Positions 1-13,900 of a DNA stretch of 64,000 bases are shown in pieces. This stretch comes from Dermatemys mawii. Taxonomy: Eukaryota; Chordata; Testudines; Dermatemydidae. The notes below the pieces were generated by a model. It was not told the DNA's origin, did no database searches, and worked only from the letters and a program-made list of their open reading frames with translations. A program made the translations under genes and the position numbers. Location of the stretch: assembly GCA_007922305.1 (NCBI GenBank), contig ML677335.1:21511933-21575932 (forward strand). Reading direction: 5' to 3'. Each line of letters begins with the position of its first letter. Position 1 is the stretch's first letter.

Positions 1-400
1 CTTTTAATTTTAATTCATTCAGAGTAGAATAAATATTTGTGTTATGAACAAGGTACTTTAAAATGAGAACTTTACAATGCAAATGTTTAATGGGGTTCTT
101 CTTGTAATGATTAGCATTCTTCCATTGCTTGTGAATATTTCTTTTAATGCCCATTAAAAAGATACTTTTTGATTATGTACCAATGCCCAATACAAGCTTT
201 TATCCTATTGCTTTATCTAGTAATTTGCTGGACTTTGAAAATGGTGGGTCTGTCCATAACGTAAATTGGGAAAGGACGAATATATTTGAGTGGGTGTCTT
301 AACCTTGAATATTTTTAGTTGTTCTAAAGTATGCATGTGTTAATGAGCACCACATCTGACTTTCATTCCTATTCGTAGCCTATGAGAGCTGCAAAATTGA

Positions 401-1153
401 GTAAAAAGAACGAGGAGTACTTGTGGCACCTTAGAGACTAACACATTTATTTGGGCATAAGCTTTCGTGGGCTAAAACAGACTTCATCAGATGGATGGAG
501 TGGAAAATACAGTAGGAAAATAGATATATAGATTTAGATATGCAGAGAACATGAAAAGATGGGGGTTGCCATACCAGCTCTAATAAGACAAATCTATTAA
601 GATGGACTATTATCAGCAGGAGAAAAAAACCTTATGTAGTGATAACCAGGATGGCCTATATTGAACAGTTGACAAGAAGGTGTGAGTAACAGTAGAGGGG
701 AAAAATTTTCATGGGGAAATACTTTGTGTAATGACCCACCCATTGTTTTTGTCTGTCAGTGACATGGTGGCTGACAAAATTTAAGCTTAATTTGATGGTG
801 TCCAGTTTGCAAATTAATTCCAGTTATGCAGTTTCTCATTGGAGTCTGTTTTTGGAGTTGAAGAATTGCCATTTTTAGGTCTCTTAATGTAGCGTCCAGG
901 GAGGTTGACAGGTTCTCTGACTAGTTGTTGAATGTTGATTCCTGATGTCAGATTTGAGTCCATTTATTCTTTTGCGTAGAGACTGTCCAGTTTGGTCAGT
1001 GTATATGGCAGAAGGGCATTGCTGGCACGTGATGGTGGGTTTTGGCCCACGAAAGCTTATGCCCAAATACATTTGTTCGTCTATAAGGTGCTATAAGTAC
1101 TCCTCATTCTTTTTGCTGATACAGACTAACATGGCTACCACTCTGAAACCTGT
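401..1153 (-). mobile_element. Penelope-like retroelement (Neptune-type) remnant
   Basis: The two ends are inverted copies: 403-475 (gtacttgtggcacctt ... cataagctttcgtgggc) and 1044-1114 in reverse. This matches the inverted pseudo-LTR layout of Penelope-like elements. On the minus strand 884-1072 encodes CQQCPSAIYTDQTGQSLRKR, resembling the GIY-YIG endonuclease domain at the C-terminus of such elements. The YIG triplet has become YTD. The reverse transcriptase is absent. The element lies in a TFAM intron. Confidence 0.75.
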
Positions 1154-1520
1154 CACCAAGCAAAACTGAATTTGTTCTGATATGGAAAAAATCATTTAGG
1201 AATGAGGAAACTTGGTCTAATTGAGGATTACTGTATATAGACATGACTTTAAAATTATTGAAACTAAATTATGGTTTATGATTATCTTGGAGATGTTTTG
1301 AAGTCACTCACTTTAAATTATAAATAGTTGAGAATTCTTAAATAATTTGGCTGTAGAAAGGTTATAATCAGAAAGTTCTCCTATTTAAAATATGCTTAAA
1401 GATCTTGTCCAGTTAGCTACCCAGATCTCAGTGCATAATATCTTCCTGTGACTTAGGCTTTGTCTACACTACAGTCTACACTACCAAGTTTTGTTGCCAA
1501 AAACCATCTTGGGCACCATT

Positions 1521-1710
1521 CTGAAACTAAACTGCAGTTAATGCAGATCACAAACCATTATGCATTCCTGATATGAAATATTAAGATGTGCTAACAAATT
1601 CAGTGCTATCTTAAGTTATGAATGGTAGAAAGATGCAGACATATAGAGAGGACAGTAGCCTAAAGGTGGCAGATATGAATAACTAGCAAATTATATATCT
1701 GGGGGGAAAG
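1521..1710 (-). mobile_element. Antisense fragment of a CR1/L3-type LINE
   Basis: Its reverse complement matches 2812-3013 over about 200 bp, for example gttagcacatcttaatattt and the tract around catccataacttgtt. The copy therefore runs opposite to the longer LINE fragment just downstream. No open frame survives. Confidence 0.55.
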
Positions 1711-1950
1711 ATGCATGTTTCTGAAATAGTGACATTTTAATCTTTCTGTTAGGAATAAAATAAAAGCTATTTTATTCACCTGGTGCTCACAGTTTCTCGT
1801 ACTGGCACATTAGGACAGGTTTTATGGAAAAAGAATATGTCTGTGGCAGAAAAATACCAGTAGCAAATTCTTTCCTGGGGAAAACAGGTTCAATTTTCTT
1901 ACTCTGTTCCTTGTAAACAAAGAAGTTTAAAATTTTCTTCTGTTTTACAG

Positions 1951-4900
1951 ATGTGAGCGTTTTGGAGATAGCAAAAAAAATTGCATATGCTTGGAAAGAG
2001 CTACCAGTGTCAGAGAAACAAGTAAGCTTGATTTTTTTTCTTTTGTTTTATGCTCTTTCAGTTGCATACTGAGTCTTTTATCTTTATGTTGGTTGGGTTT
2101 AGTGTGTCTTATTGAAGGAAAATTTGTTGAAAATGTTGTAACATGGCAATTTTATAGTATCTGGAGTTCTCACTCAGGTTTTAGACCTAGGTATGGGACA
2201 AATGGTTGCAGAAATTGATCTCTCCTACTAACAATGAACAAGGATCAAGTGTGTACTGATTCTTTTAGAACTGTTGTCTTAAACACTTGATCTTAAAGTG
2301 GTGTTTATTGATTTGCAGTCCTTAGCAAATGGCTCAACTTCTTTCATAAGAAGAATTCCCAGAGGATGGTACTTTGGACAGTTGCTCATCTTCCCTGAGA
2401 GAAGTGTCTTGGGATTCTACAAGGTTCTGTTTTACTCCCCTTAGATCACTTAATATACATAGTTATTGTGATGGTTAGGAAGAAATATATGCCATTGTGT
2501 TTTTCAATGTGTTGAGAAAAAGCTGTTTTTTTCCTTATCTGATCCCATTGGACAAATTACTTGGTATCTCCATGAGAGCTGGCTCAGGTTCAATCCAGAG
2601 GAGACTGAAATAGTTCTTGTAGGTTGTTAAGCAATTGGAAGGAGTGGCAAAGGCTATAGCAACATCCCTGCAGGGGTGCATGGTGCTGTTTGTAACACAG
2701 ATTTACAATTGAGGGATTTTTATAGATCTTAGATGGCTCACGGATGCTCAAGTAGCAATTGTGGTGTGAAACACTCTTCTATATTGGCCCAATGAGACAG
2801 GGACAACAAAGTTGTTGTTTTTTCCAGATGAATAATTTGCTACAGTTATTCATATCTGTCACTTTCAGGCTAGATTATTTTCTTCTATATGTTACATCTT
2901 CCTACCATCCATAACTTGTTAGCATTGAATGTGTTAGCACATCTTAATATTTCATACCAGAAATGCATAACACCAGTGCTCTGTGATCTTCATTAACTGC
3001 AATTTATTTTCAGAGTGAAGTCCAAGATGTTGGTTTTAAGATACAGTATAAAATTCTAAATGGTTTGGAATCTGATTAACTTGAAATTTGTCACCATGTG
3101 ATATCTAGAGGTGTGGGAGTGGGCTTCTGGTAGGGTATTTTCCGACAAAGGGACTTCAAATCTGGAACTCTTTGTTCTTCCACAAGAAATCTGGCTTTAA
3201 CTTTTGAGGCCTGCTGTAAATGCACTTTTTTTCCCCTTGAGTGTTTGTGGAAGAAGCAAGCTGAAGTATTTAAGATGTTTAGATATGTGATAGTTCTCCC
3301 CTCCCCCCCACCACATACAACCATCACAAGAATTCTAATTTTGATATTTTATTTCAATTGTTATACTATTAAATCTATGTGCTTTGTAATAAGTAAGTGA
3401 AATAAACTGCATAATTCTTGTTGTTCAGATATAACGTCTAAACACAATGTATTATAGAAAATAGCTATTCAGAGGGTTTCCACATGATTATACTAACCTA
3501 TATGCTTCCTGTTTCTCTTTGTCTCCTATATTTGTGCTGTCATGGTAAATGAGACTCACATTTTGTGAGAGATCACATACCACAGTCTCTTCTTCTGGTG
3601 AGATTATGATCCTAGAGTTTAGACTCTAATCTGTTAAAAGTAATTTATCTAAAGCTACTATCTGAGATTTTCAGTTCTGGGTTTTAACTTTAGTGCAAGA
3701 GTAAAAAACTCATCCATTGCCTCTCATTTTGATCCTTGAGGGCAGAAGTAGAGCGGTAGAGTATGAGTTAGGTCCCCGGTGCAGTTGCTACCCACTGCAG
3801 AATATAAATGCTGCCCTTGGAACATTTCAAGCCAGTTCCTTCTTGACTACAATTATCAAAGGAACTCCCTGTTGGAGGCAGCACCTGACTGTCCATTGGT
3901 CCAGTTCTTGCCTAGTTTCCAGTAACATGTCAGGTATTTATATTAAGATTTCCTCTCTGCTTTCTGCTCAGATCTGCTCTATTAGCTATATTTTTGAGGC
4001 CTTTCCTTTGGATACTTTGATGACTCAGCCTTTTTGCACTCAAGCTCCAAAACAAGTGCCATTAGTTTCTGGTATTCTGCACTGCTTTGGCACTCCAACA
4101 CTTGTCCTCTCGGCCCTTACACCCTTGCTGTGGTGCTAGCAGTGTTCTAAGATGGGTTCTCAGGAAAAAAAAAAAATTGGTGACCTCGGAGTGCGGCCAC
4201 CAACTCTTGCTGGTAGCCACTCTTGTATTTTTTTCCTAAAATACTTGATTAGCTTTAGGAAAAACAAATAAATATGCATATATACAGGTCCAAATCATTG
4301 TAATTTATTTATTGCTAGCTAGTAAGTCTGTTGTGAAAAGTGATTAAAAAACACATAAGTATCACTTCGCAGCAGACTTACTCAGCCCAGGCAAGCCTTG
4401 AGAGAAATTAAGGCCTGGATTGCAGGAAGCAGGCCTGTCAGGAGAGGCTGGGTGGGTGTGTGTGTGTGTGTGTGTGTGTCAGGGGCGATGGAGAGGTGGA
4501 GGGTGGCTAAGGAAGGCAGTGGAAGCTGGAGCTTGAAGCCCTGTGTCCAGATTCCAAAGCCCCATGGACAGGGTGTGGAGCATAAAGCTGTGCAGCTGGA
4601 GTCCGGGGCTTGATGCTGCACAGCCAGAGCTCTGGGGTGGAGCCCGAAGCCCTGCTGCGAGAGCCTGCTGCCCTGCCTCCCCAGAGCTGAAGCCCAAAGT
4701 CTGAACCCCGCTACCTGGGAAGGTGGGGAATTTACTGGCTGCCTACTCCTCCAGTGTTATGCCCCAGGTGTCTTCGGAGGGTGGCAGTGGCCAACCCCTG
4801 CTGGCAGCCCTGCAACCACCACCAAGGCAGTGCATCCAAGGGAAACAAGGAGAGACAGCTACTTTGCCACTCTCCCCTTTTCCCCCCATCACAGGCCAGG

Positions 4901-7900
4901 AGGCTGTGGCCACAAGAAAAGACCCTGGTGGCTGTGTTTGAGAAATGATGTTTTAAGATCATGAGTGCTTGAGTTTATTGTCTTTCAGTGCCATAGTTAA
5001 GGCTGCCTTGTTATTCCTGCGCCAAATATGCCTGTTTTGCAGGTGGTGTTTATTTTCTTTGGTTCTGTCCTCTCAGCACATTGCAAACTTCCTTCCCCCC
5101 AGTGGGCCAACCAGGGCAGCTTCACCACCAAAGCACTCTATGCCACCACAAGCAAAACGAATGACTTCACTAAGCATGAGCTTCTCAGTGCTCTTGGACC
5201 TCTGTACTCAACTTTTGTAATGAACTTCTGCTCATTGGATAAGGCAGAGCATCTTTATGAGAGGCTGAGCCTGGAGATGCTAGGAGAGGGCCGATAACCT
5301 CTTGATATACCTCTTTTGAAACCCTGATTCCATGAAGGTCTCTATAAAGGCCTGTTTAGATTTTTGCTTTTCTCTCTTGTGCTTGAAGGGGAAAGGAGAT
5401 AGTGATGACCTTGTTGATCTGGCTCAGTTATGGTCCATCTCAAAGCCCGCAATCTTGACTTCAAGGCATTCCCTTTGCTGTGCAGTGGCAGATATAGGAA
5501 CTCTTATGATGGTTGGAGAGCATTTGTGCAGAGGTTGATGTGTCCTAACTCACACCTCTAGTGTCAGCGCTTTCAGCACAGATGCTCTAGTGGCTTTTGC
5601 ATCTTGCACTAGGGCTGCTATTTGCCTTTAGAAAGTTGGAGTACTTACTTGGTGCGAGATAATTCTCTGCTACAAAGGAATGCTATGATAGCAACTCACA
5701 AGGGAAGATTTCACCTTCCCCTAGGTTTTATTAAAGCTGTCCAAATGGCTGTTGAAATCATTCCAGGAATCTAAAGAGCTGCAATTGAGATAGGTGGGCT
5801 TGAAACACTTGTCCCATAGGTTGGCTTTACCTTTCATCAACTGGCCCATATTGTATAAACAACAGACTTCCCCAGAAATCTGTATTTGTGCTGATGTTCT
5901 TAGTGTACATATGCAGCTGACCGGTCACCCACTTTTACTGCCATGTTTATGTATGCTGATGACATCTGCTTGTCAATAGCCAGAAAGGAGCTCTGAGGAA
6001 CTGGAGTCCTGCCTGTCATCTGACCCTGACATCTGGTCAGGTATTTTTCAGAGTGATGACTTCAACTAAATACAATAAAGACAGCATCATCTCATTTCCG
6101 TCTTGCCTACTGGTTAGCTCATCGATAGCTGCAGACCTTTCTGAACAATCAGCTGATCCCCCCCCCTTTTTTTTTAACCATACCCTACTTATTTGGGGAT
6201 ATAGCTAAACTGTTCTCTGCCCTTTTGAAAACATTGAGAAGACACACTAACATTCAGTTGAAATTTGCACTCTTCCATAGGCTTGCTGGGAGTTCATAGG
6301 GTTCTAGTGCTCACAAGGTGCTAATTATTGCACCTGACAAATACTGTGGAGCATCATGGGGCAGCCGTCATCAGCACGTCACACTGGTCTCAGCAATCAG
6401 CTTTGCTCTTCAAATCATCACTGGTGTGACCTTGACAGCTCCAGCCTCCAACTTCCCAGGCCTGGCTGGCATTGCTCCTCCAACAATTAGGTGTGACGGC
6501 AGGGCCCTGGTCACATTGACTATCAAGACAGCTTACTTCACAATTTTGTCTCAAAACCACATACAAAAGCTAACTAAGGTCAAGATGCCTCTTTTCTGAA
6601 ATAGTTTTGCCTCTTTAGGCAGTACATCAGACAACCTTTCTAAGGAACAGGAGCAATAGGTAATGTAGGACTATATTTTGGATCGATGCTTTTCTTGTGA
6701 GATAGTCAACTCATCACTACATCCTCTAGTCTCTCTTGATCAGTTCCCCCAGGGCTCTCAGAACAACCATATGATCCTTTGTTATGGTAGGATACCTTGT
6801 GGTCACAGGCAGTTTAACCTACATCTTTACTACTGGGGTTTTTTCACCTGCGTGTCCTGCCGCTGTGGAACTCAAAAGCACAGTGTGTTATCCTGTTACC
6901 ATCTTGATGGTGAATAGATGCACTTAACTTTTTCAGATGCTGCTGCTGGAACATCACTTACGAAACATCTAATTCATTTGTATTTGTGCCATCAGAAACT
7001 ATATGTCAGAACAACAACTGGCCTGAAATAGATTTGTTCACACAACTGTGCCAGACTGAAGGTTGAGTGAAAGTATGTACTTCCAGGGGATGCTGCTAGT
7101 TATATTTCTTATCCTCTCCAGGAGAATGGGGAGGTGATCATGGTTAACAGGAAGATTGTATTTCTGTGCTCAGTCCTGAAATCCTCACATACGACTTCAG
7201 TGAAATCTTTAATTTTTCATTCCTTTGATACTGAAATTGGGATGTGAGAGGAGGGACTAGGATGATATTTGGGGGAAATCAGGAGAGTAACTCCTCAGCT
7301 GTTCTTGGGCTTGCATGCAGCCAGATTGACGAGTGACAGAGCTAGTTAACAAGCTGTATATCAAAGCACGCAACCTGTCTTCCAGTACTGCTGTCTTCAA
7401 TACACCAATGCATTGCTCATGCATTAGCCACAATTCAGTAGCCTATTCGTCACATGTGGCTAGTGGCGAACATATTGGACACTGCTGGTCTAAAGACTAA
7501 TTGTATCAAATTATTTTTGTGTAGATCATGCGGTTACTTCATCCTGAGGACTAACTCCCATGGATTATGTCCCTGCTGGGAAGGGAAGGGCAGGACAAAA
7601 ATATGGGGCTGTTACACATGGGAGGTGGGGAGCTCATGTTATGGGAGCTCTTCTTTGCAGCAGAGATGCACATTATTTCTAGCATTGATTATTTCAAGGG
7701 ACTCTCTGAAGCCTGATGGCCTGCCAAGCAGTAAACAGAACCAACATCTGTATCTTGCTATAGCCTGCATGGGTTGGAAGGCTTTTTGATCTTCAGAGTG
7801 TTTTAAAACAGTGGTTCTCAACCAGGGGTACTCATGTCTTTGGGGGTATGCTGAGGTCTTCCAGGGGATATATAAATTAATCTAGACCAGGGGTTTCCAA

Positions 7901-10900
7901 ACTTTTTGAGACAAGGGCCGTATTAGATTTTTGAAGGGGCTTCAAGAGCAGCTGCCGCGGCCCCCTGCCTTTGCTCCTTTGGCCACGCTGCTGCCGTGCC
8001 CCCCGCCGCCCTGCCTTTGCTCCTCCGGCCACTGCTGCAGGGGCACTCACCCCTTTGCTCCTCCAGCCGCACAGTGGGGGCACTCATCCCTCTGCACATG
8101 GGGCCACTGGCAGCAGCTCACACGGGACGGGGGCAGCAGTGGCTTCTCCACATGCCTGTTCAGCTGGGGCCCTGGGGGTTGGTCAAATCAACACTGTGGG
8201 CCGGATCCGGCCCCGGGGCCGTAGTTTGGAGACCCCGATCTAGACATTTGTGTACTTGTATAACAGACTACATAAAAAACATTAGCAAAGTCAGTATAAA
8301 CTAAAATTTCGTAGACAATGATTTGTTTATACTGTTCTATACACTGAAATGGAATATAAATATCATACTTACAGTTGATTTATAATAAATTTATATGGTA
8401 AAAATGAAAAAGTATGCATTTTTCAATAATAGTGTGCTGAGACACTTGTATTTTTATGTCTGATTTTGTAAGCAAGTAGTTTTTAAGTGAGGTGAAATTT
8501 GGGGATATGCAAAACAAATCTGACTCCTGGAAAAGGGGTACAGTTGTCTGGAAGGATTAATAGTCACTGTTTTAAAGGCAGAATGTTTAGCTGAAATTGT
8601 CAGTTATGTTTGCTTTCTTTGGTTGCTTTCTTGGTTTTTGTGCTTATAGACGTATGAAGCAGCTGCAAAGGTAGAGAGGGAAGCATACAAAGAAGAGCTG
8701 GCCATATACAAAGCACAATTAAGTCCAGCCCAATTAGTAGCTTTGAAAGAAGAAAGGAGACAAAAACGGGCAAAAAGAAAAGCAATGAGGAAAAAAAGGG
8801 TAAGTACTCAAAATGCAATTTCATTTTTGCTTTTAAGGTAACTTAAATGTATTAATCTGGTTGTTTCAAATGGTTGAGACATGGACCATGATTACAATGC
8901 AAGGCTAGAAATGATGTTTTGAAGGAATGCTGTCAGGTTAAAAATTATACTTAAATCATTACTGATGTTTCCCGTAATACTTGGGTTTATGAATTGATTA
9001 TTTAATTCACTTCTCTCTTTTTTCCATTTCACTTAACTGAGACATGAAAATAGACCAACCAGTTTTACCTTCTGGTGCATGAGAATCAGCACAGCCCTGC
9101 AATATTTGGTTGCATATGCTGAAAAGCTAGTTATTAATCCTGATTTGCTGCAGCCTGGAACACTCCTCTCTGCCAGGGATGAAGATGGCAGATAATTCCA
9201 GCAAGAAGAATAAGTAATAGTGACTAGGTAGCAAGTGCTCCGCTCCAGTTATTTCCCATGTGGATGGTGTCCTGGATTAGGCCTGTCAGGAGGGAGCAGC
9301 AACACTGGAGGTGTACTGGAAATAGCTTTCCATGAGCATCCAATCCACCAGCCCCTGAATTTGGCAGCTCCAGGATGTCATCCAATTGACTAAGCCTTCC
9401 CGAAACCGTTGTAGCCACCAACACCTATATTGGACAGCGGTAGTAAGCTTGGCACTTCACGTGTCCTTTGTATCAGAGTAAGAATTCCAGAATTAAGAAA
9501 TGTAAATATTCTCCTTCCATTCGTTCTGTGATGGGTTCACCCTGGGGTGCCACCTGGAACGTGAGTACCACTGAGCCCCCAAATCCACCAGCGTGGGCTT
9601 CCTCTCTCACTGCACTACTGTGACAAGCTGCAAAGCCCTCCAGCCGACACTTTCATTAGCATTCATACAGGTAAGGAACATGCCCAGCTGCAGTTACACG
9701 CAGACTCTCTAACCATCAGCTTCCCATCCTGGGGTCCTAGAGCAGTACCATCCTGCCCTGGTCAAATCTGGCCAGTATATGGGTTTAATATCCGGTCTGC
9801 CTCTCCCTTGATGTGACGAGAGCAATGCATGCTTGTTTACCACAAGTAGAGAGATTCCCCCAAGCACTCCAGTCAAAGCTCACTAGATTAGATTAAGAAC
9901 AAGTTTATTAACTAGAAATGGTTATTAGATTTATTAGGTTATTACATTTTAGGTGATTATAAGGAATAGCAAACAGATCAAAGCAGATTACCTAGCAAAT
10001 AAACAAAAACCGCACACTAAGCTAAATATACTAGATAGATTGGATATGAATTAGCAGATTCTCACCCTAAGAAATGATACAAGCTGCAGATTCTTAAGGG
10101 GCTGCAGATTCTTAAGGGGCAAGATGCACTTGCTTTACAGCTTGGAATCCCCAGGTATTTCATACACAGGCTAGAAATCCCTTTAGTCCAGCACTTCTCC
10201 CAGTTCAGTCTTTGTTCCTCAGGTATTTCCAGGAGTCGTGTTGTGCGGGGAGTGAAAAATCACAGATGTTACTCCATGCCTTATATAGCTTTAGCATATG
10301 GTGGGAACTCTTTGTTTCAAAACGTGGTTCCGAGACCAGTTTGTGGAAAAATACTGACATCCCAAGATGGAGTCCAGAATCATGTGACCTGGTTACTTGT
10401 CCTTGTAGAGTCATAGCAGCCATTACTTACAGGCTTTTGGGAATATTCTCAGGCTCACCAAGTGGGAGATAAACTTCTCTGAAGGCCTGTTGTTTTCCCT
10501 AATGGCTCATTTCCCTGAATATGCCCTTCCCAATCAGCTATCTAAATTGAAAGCATCTTGTCTAGTACGCATCAACCAGGTAGCTACATTTGAAATAGAT
10601 ACAAAGTCAATATTCATAACTTCAGATACAAAAGTGATACATTCATACAGATAGGATAATCCTATTCAGCAAATCACTTTTCCAATGACATCTCACATGA
10701 CTTTTCTTACATAAAATACATCGGAATATAATCATATAATATTACTATGAAGAATATGGGGTGCAGTGTCACACCTTCATCTTTCCCTGAAGAAAGGGAA
10801 CTTTTGGATTTAAAACTACAGGTAATGGAAGAAACAATGCAGGAAAAGCTCTTTAAAGCAGACTGTTTTGGTCTAATGCTTTGCTATGTAGTTACCTCTC

Positions 10901-13900
10901 AGTATGAGTCCAGAGCCTGTCCAATGACAGGAAAATCCTGATCAGGAGTAAAGTGAAACTACCAAATAACTTCTCCACTGTCCTAAAGAAGGAGCTGTCT
11001 ATCTTCTAATCAATGCTTGAAAATGTCATAAAATCACAATTGGAGCAAGCTAACAAATGGAGATTCCCAGGCAAGGCCAGAAATTTTATGCTATGTTTAG
11101 CATGAAAGGCAAATTGTTAACCTGCCTAAAATAAATGTTGAAGTACCCTTATTAATAAATTAACTACTCATTTTTGGTCAAGGAGTCCACTGATAGCCAA
11201 ATAAAAATGACTCTTAGAAGGAAGAGATGGTTAGTGCAGCTCTTCACACTTCAGTTCATGCAGCTAGTCATGATCCCTTCCTCCAGTGGGCTCAAATCTA
11301 GCCTATTGTCTCAATCTGGATTAAAAGTATGAGTTGGTTCACAAGTGAAGACTAGTTTGGTGTTAGTGTAAACCGTAATGGTCTGTTGTCCACAGCGTAA
11401 TGAAATTTTGCGTAAGAAATTGATCTTTTTATAAAACGTTGCTTTTTTTTAAAATGTGTAAAAATACTTATTTAAGTGTAAAATACTTTTTACACTTAAA
11501 ATACTTATTTTAAGTGTAAAAATACTTTTATTGGCCATAAAAATACTTTTATGGCCAATAAAAAGCTAATGGTTCAGTCAGCTTTGCTAAAATGAATTGA
11601 AACGAATTATAAATATATAATATATTCAGTGGGTTCACTCATTCACAGAAAAATAACTTCTGCCTTTTTACAATTTTTTAGGAACTAACAGTGCTTGGAA
11701 AGCCTAAAAGACCTCGTACTGGCTTTAACATTTTTATGTCTGAACACTTCCAAGAAGCTAAGGGAATTTCAGTTCAGGTAAACAAGACAAAATTTGGTTA
11801 ACTTTAGATTTCTTCATTGTTAAAATGAGTATCTTCCAAAATCTGTTGCATTCAGACATTTTGTTCTAGCTTCTTTTTTAGGTAACAATTTAAACAGTTC
11901 AGTGTTTCTGGATCTTCCTTTGCTAGGTAGAAGTTGGAATTTTTAGGGCATGGTTGAATGCTTGCTGCTAATTGCTTGCTATCCAAACTGAGCCACTCAA
12001 TGGATACATAGACTTAATAAATTTAAAAAGTCTTGCGGTACTGTATGTACTCTGAAGATTTACTCCATTTTATTCAGTAACTGGAGAATTCCATCTTTCC
12101 CTGCTTCTTTCTTAGCTCTAAACACAAGGTTGCATCACTTTAATGAAGGTCTTGTTTGCACAAGAAATTTGCACCAATTTAACTACAGGTGTGAATTTAA
12201 ACTGATTGGAGTAAGTCAGTAAAAACCCTTGAGTGGACATGATGACTTTGGTTTAAGTGTGTCTTATTTTGGATTAGCTTCAGCCTATTCCAAATTGATT
12301 TAAACTATAAATAAGCCATGCAGAAGGTTGCCCCAGTTTAACCAAATCAACACTTGTCTATACAGTGGGGTAATGCATTCTACTGAATGTGATTTCTAAA
12401 GCATGCTAATGTGTTGACTGGTCTATGAAGACCCTGCTGGTATGCCATAAAGGTTCCCTAGTACGCTTTAACATAGTACTGTTTCAAACAGCACTATGTA
12501 AAACCACTCCTGCAGGATCTACAAATGCAAAACCTAATTTAAAATAGAGTCAGATCCTGATTAAAGTTGATCTGACTGGACAGAAGACTATATTTAACCC
12601 ATGCTTAGTATCAAGGCCACTAATTTCCCAGCTGAGTGGAAGGAACTCTCTGATATCCTGCAGTTACATTTGATATATGGAGTGGGGTCAGTGAGTGATG
12701 CAAGGCATTTATCTCTGAGGTGATTCATATAATCAACCAGTTTATTCCCTAGAACTAAGATGATCAGGAACAGTAAGTGTAAACTGTATGTCTCATGAAT
12801 GTGTAGATCAGTGGCTCTCAACCTTTCCAGACTACTGTACCACTTTCAGGAGTCTGATTTTTTTCTTATGTACCCCCAAGTTTCACCTCACTTAAAATAA
12901 CTAGATGGACAACAACAGAAATACATAGATGATCCCCTTGGCAGACTACCCATAAGTCTGCTTATTTACGCTTGAACTTCTTAGTTAATTGTTTTTTGTT
13001 TCACTTCTGCATTGGAGCAGACTTTTAGCGATGGTGAAGTGTCCACCTCCCAAAAAGTCAGACTATCACTTACGAGTAGGGTCTTCATTCCACCTTTAGT
13101 CCCTTCTTGCTCTGTTACCTTCATTGTACCCTCAATTTTTCATATGTTTTCTAACATCTGCCTACCTTCCAATTCAGCAAACACCTTCATCTTCTATCCT
13201 TACTTTCCCCCATAACCAAATTTATTCCTAGCTAGCTTCCTCATATTTACCCCATCTCTTGTGGCTTTCTTCCCATGTTTTCTCCTCCTGTCGCTAGTCT
13301 CCTTTCTGTGACATTCTGGGTGCCCATGAGCAAGTTAATTCACCTCTATTTCTCCATCTGTAGAAAGGTCAAAATTACTAGTCCCAGTAACCTATTTCAT
13401 GAAGACTTTGAAAGTATTTGTAAAGTTCAAATAATATTTACAAACATAGTGAAATGATCAAGATGTCTACTTCGTAAAGTGCAGATAGCACTTCAGAGAT
13501 TTTGGTCATATTTATGTTGATGCTTGTTCACGAAACACAGTATGTGCGGGTACAGTGGGACCCCGGAATACCACATCCCGCTATAGCGCGAATCTGTTCA
13601 TAGCGCAGTGTGCGGCTGGCTCCTGATGTCAGCGGCAGCCGCTGCTTTGATGCAGCGGAACCCTGCAATACCACGACCCCGCCATTATCGCGATCGATTT
13701 TTTTTTATCCCAATCTTCGCGGTATTGCGGGGTCCCACTGTATTCTGTACTGTCCCATCTAAAGCTGTGCACAGCTTTCAATTTTAAGAGCAGGAAGAAT
13801 GGTGGGTTTTGCTGGAATCAAAGGTATTTAGCTGTCAACTAACTTTTGCTTAAAGAAGACTTTAGTCCCTTTTAGCTTATACCCTCGAGAAACTCATGTT

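Noticed and set aside
1..1950. Search for the first TFAM exons (targeting peptide and start of HMG box A)
   Set aside because: No splice-flanked match was seen. The stretch is intronic with a Penelope-like element, so these exons should lie left of the window.
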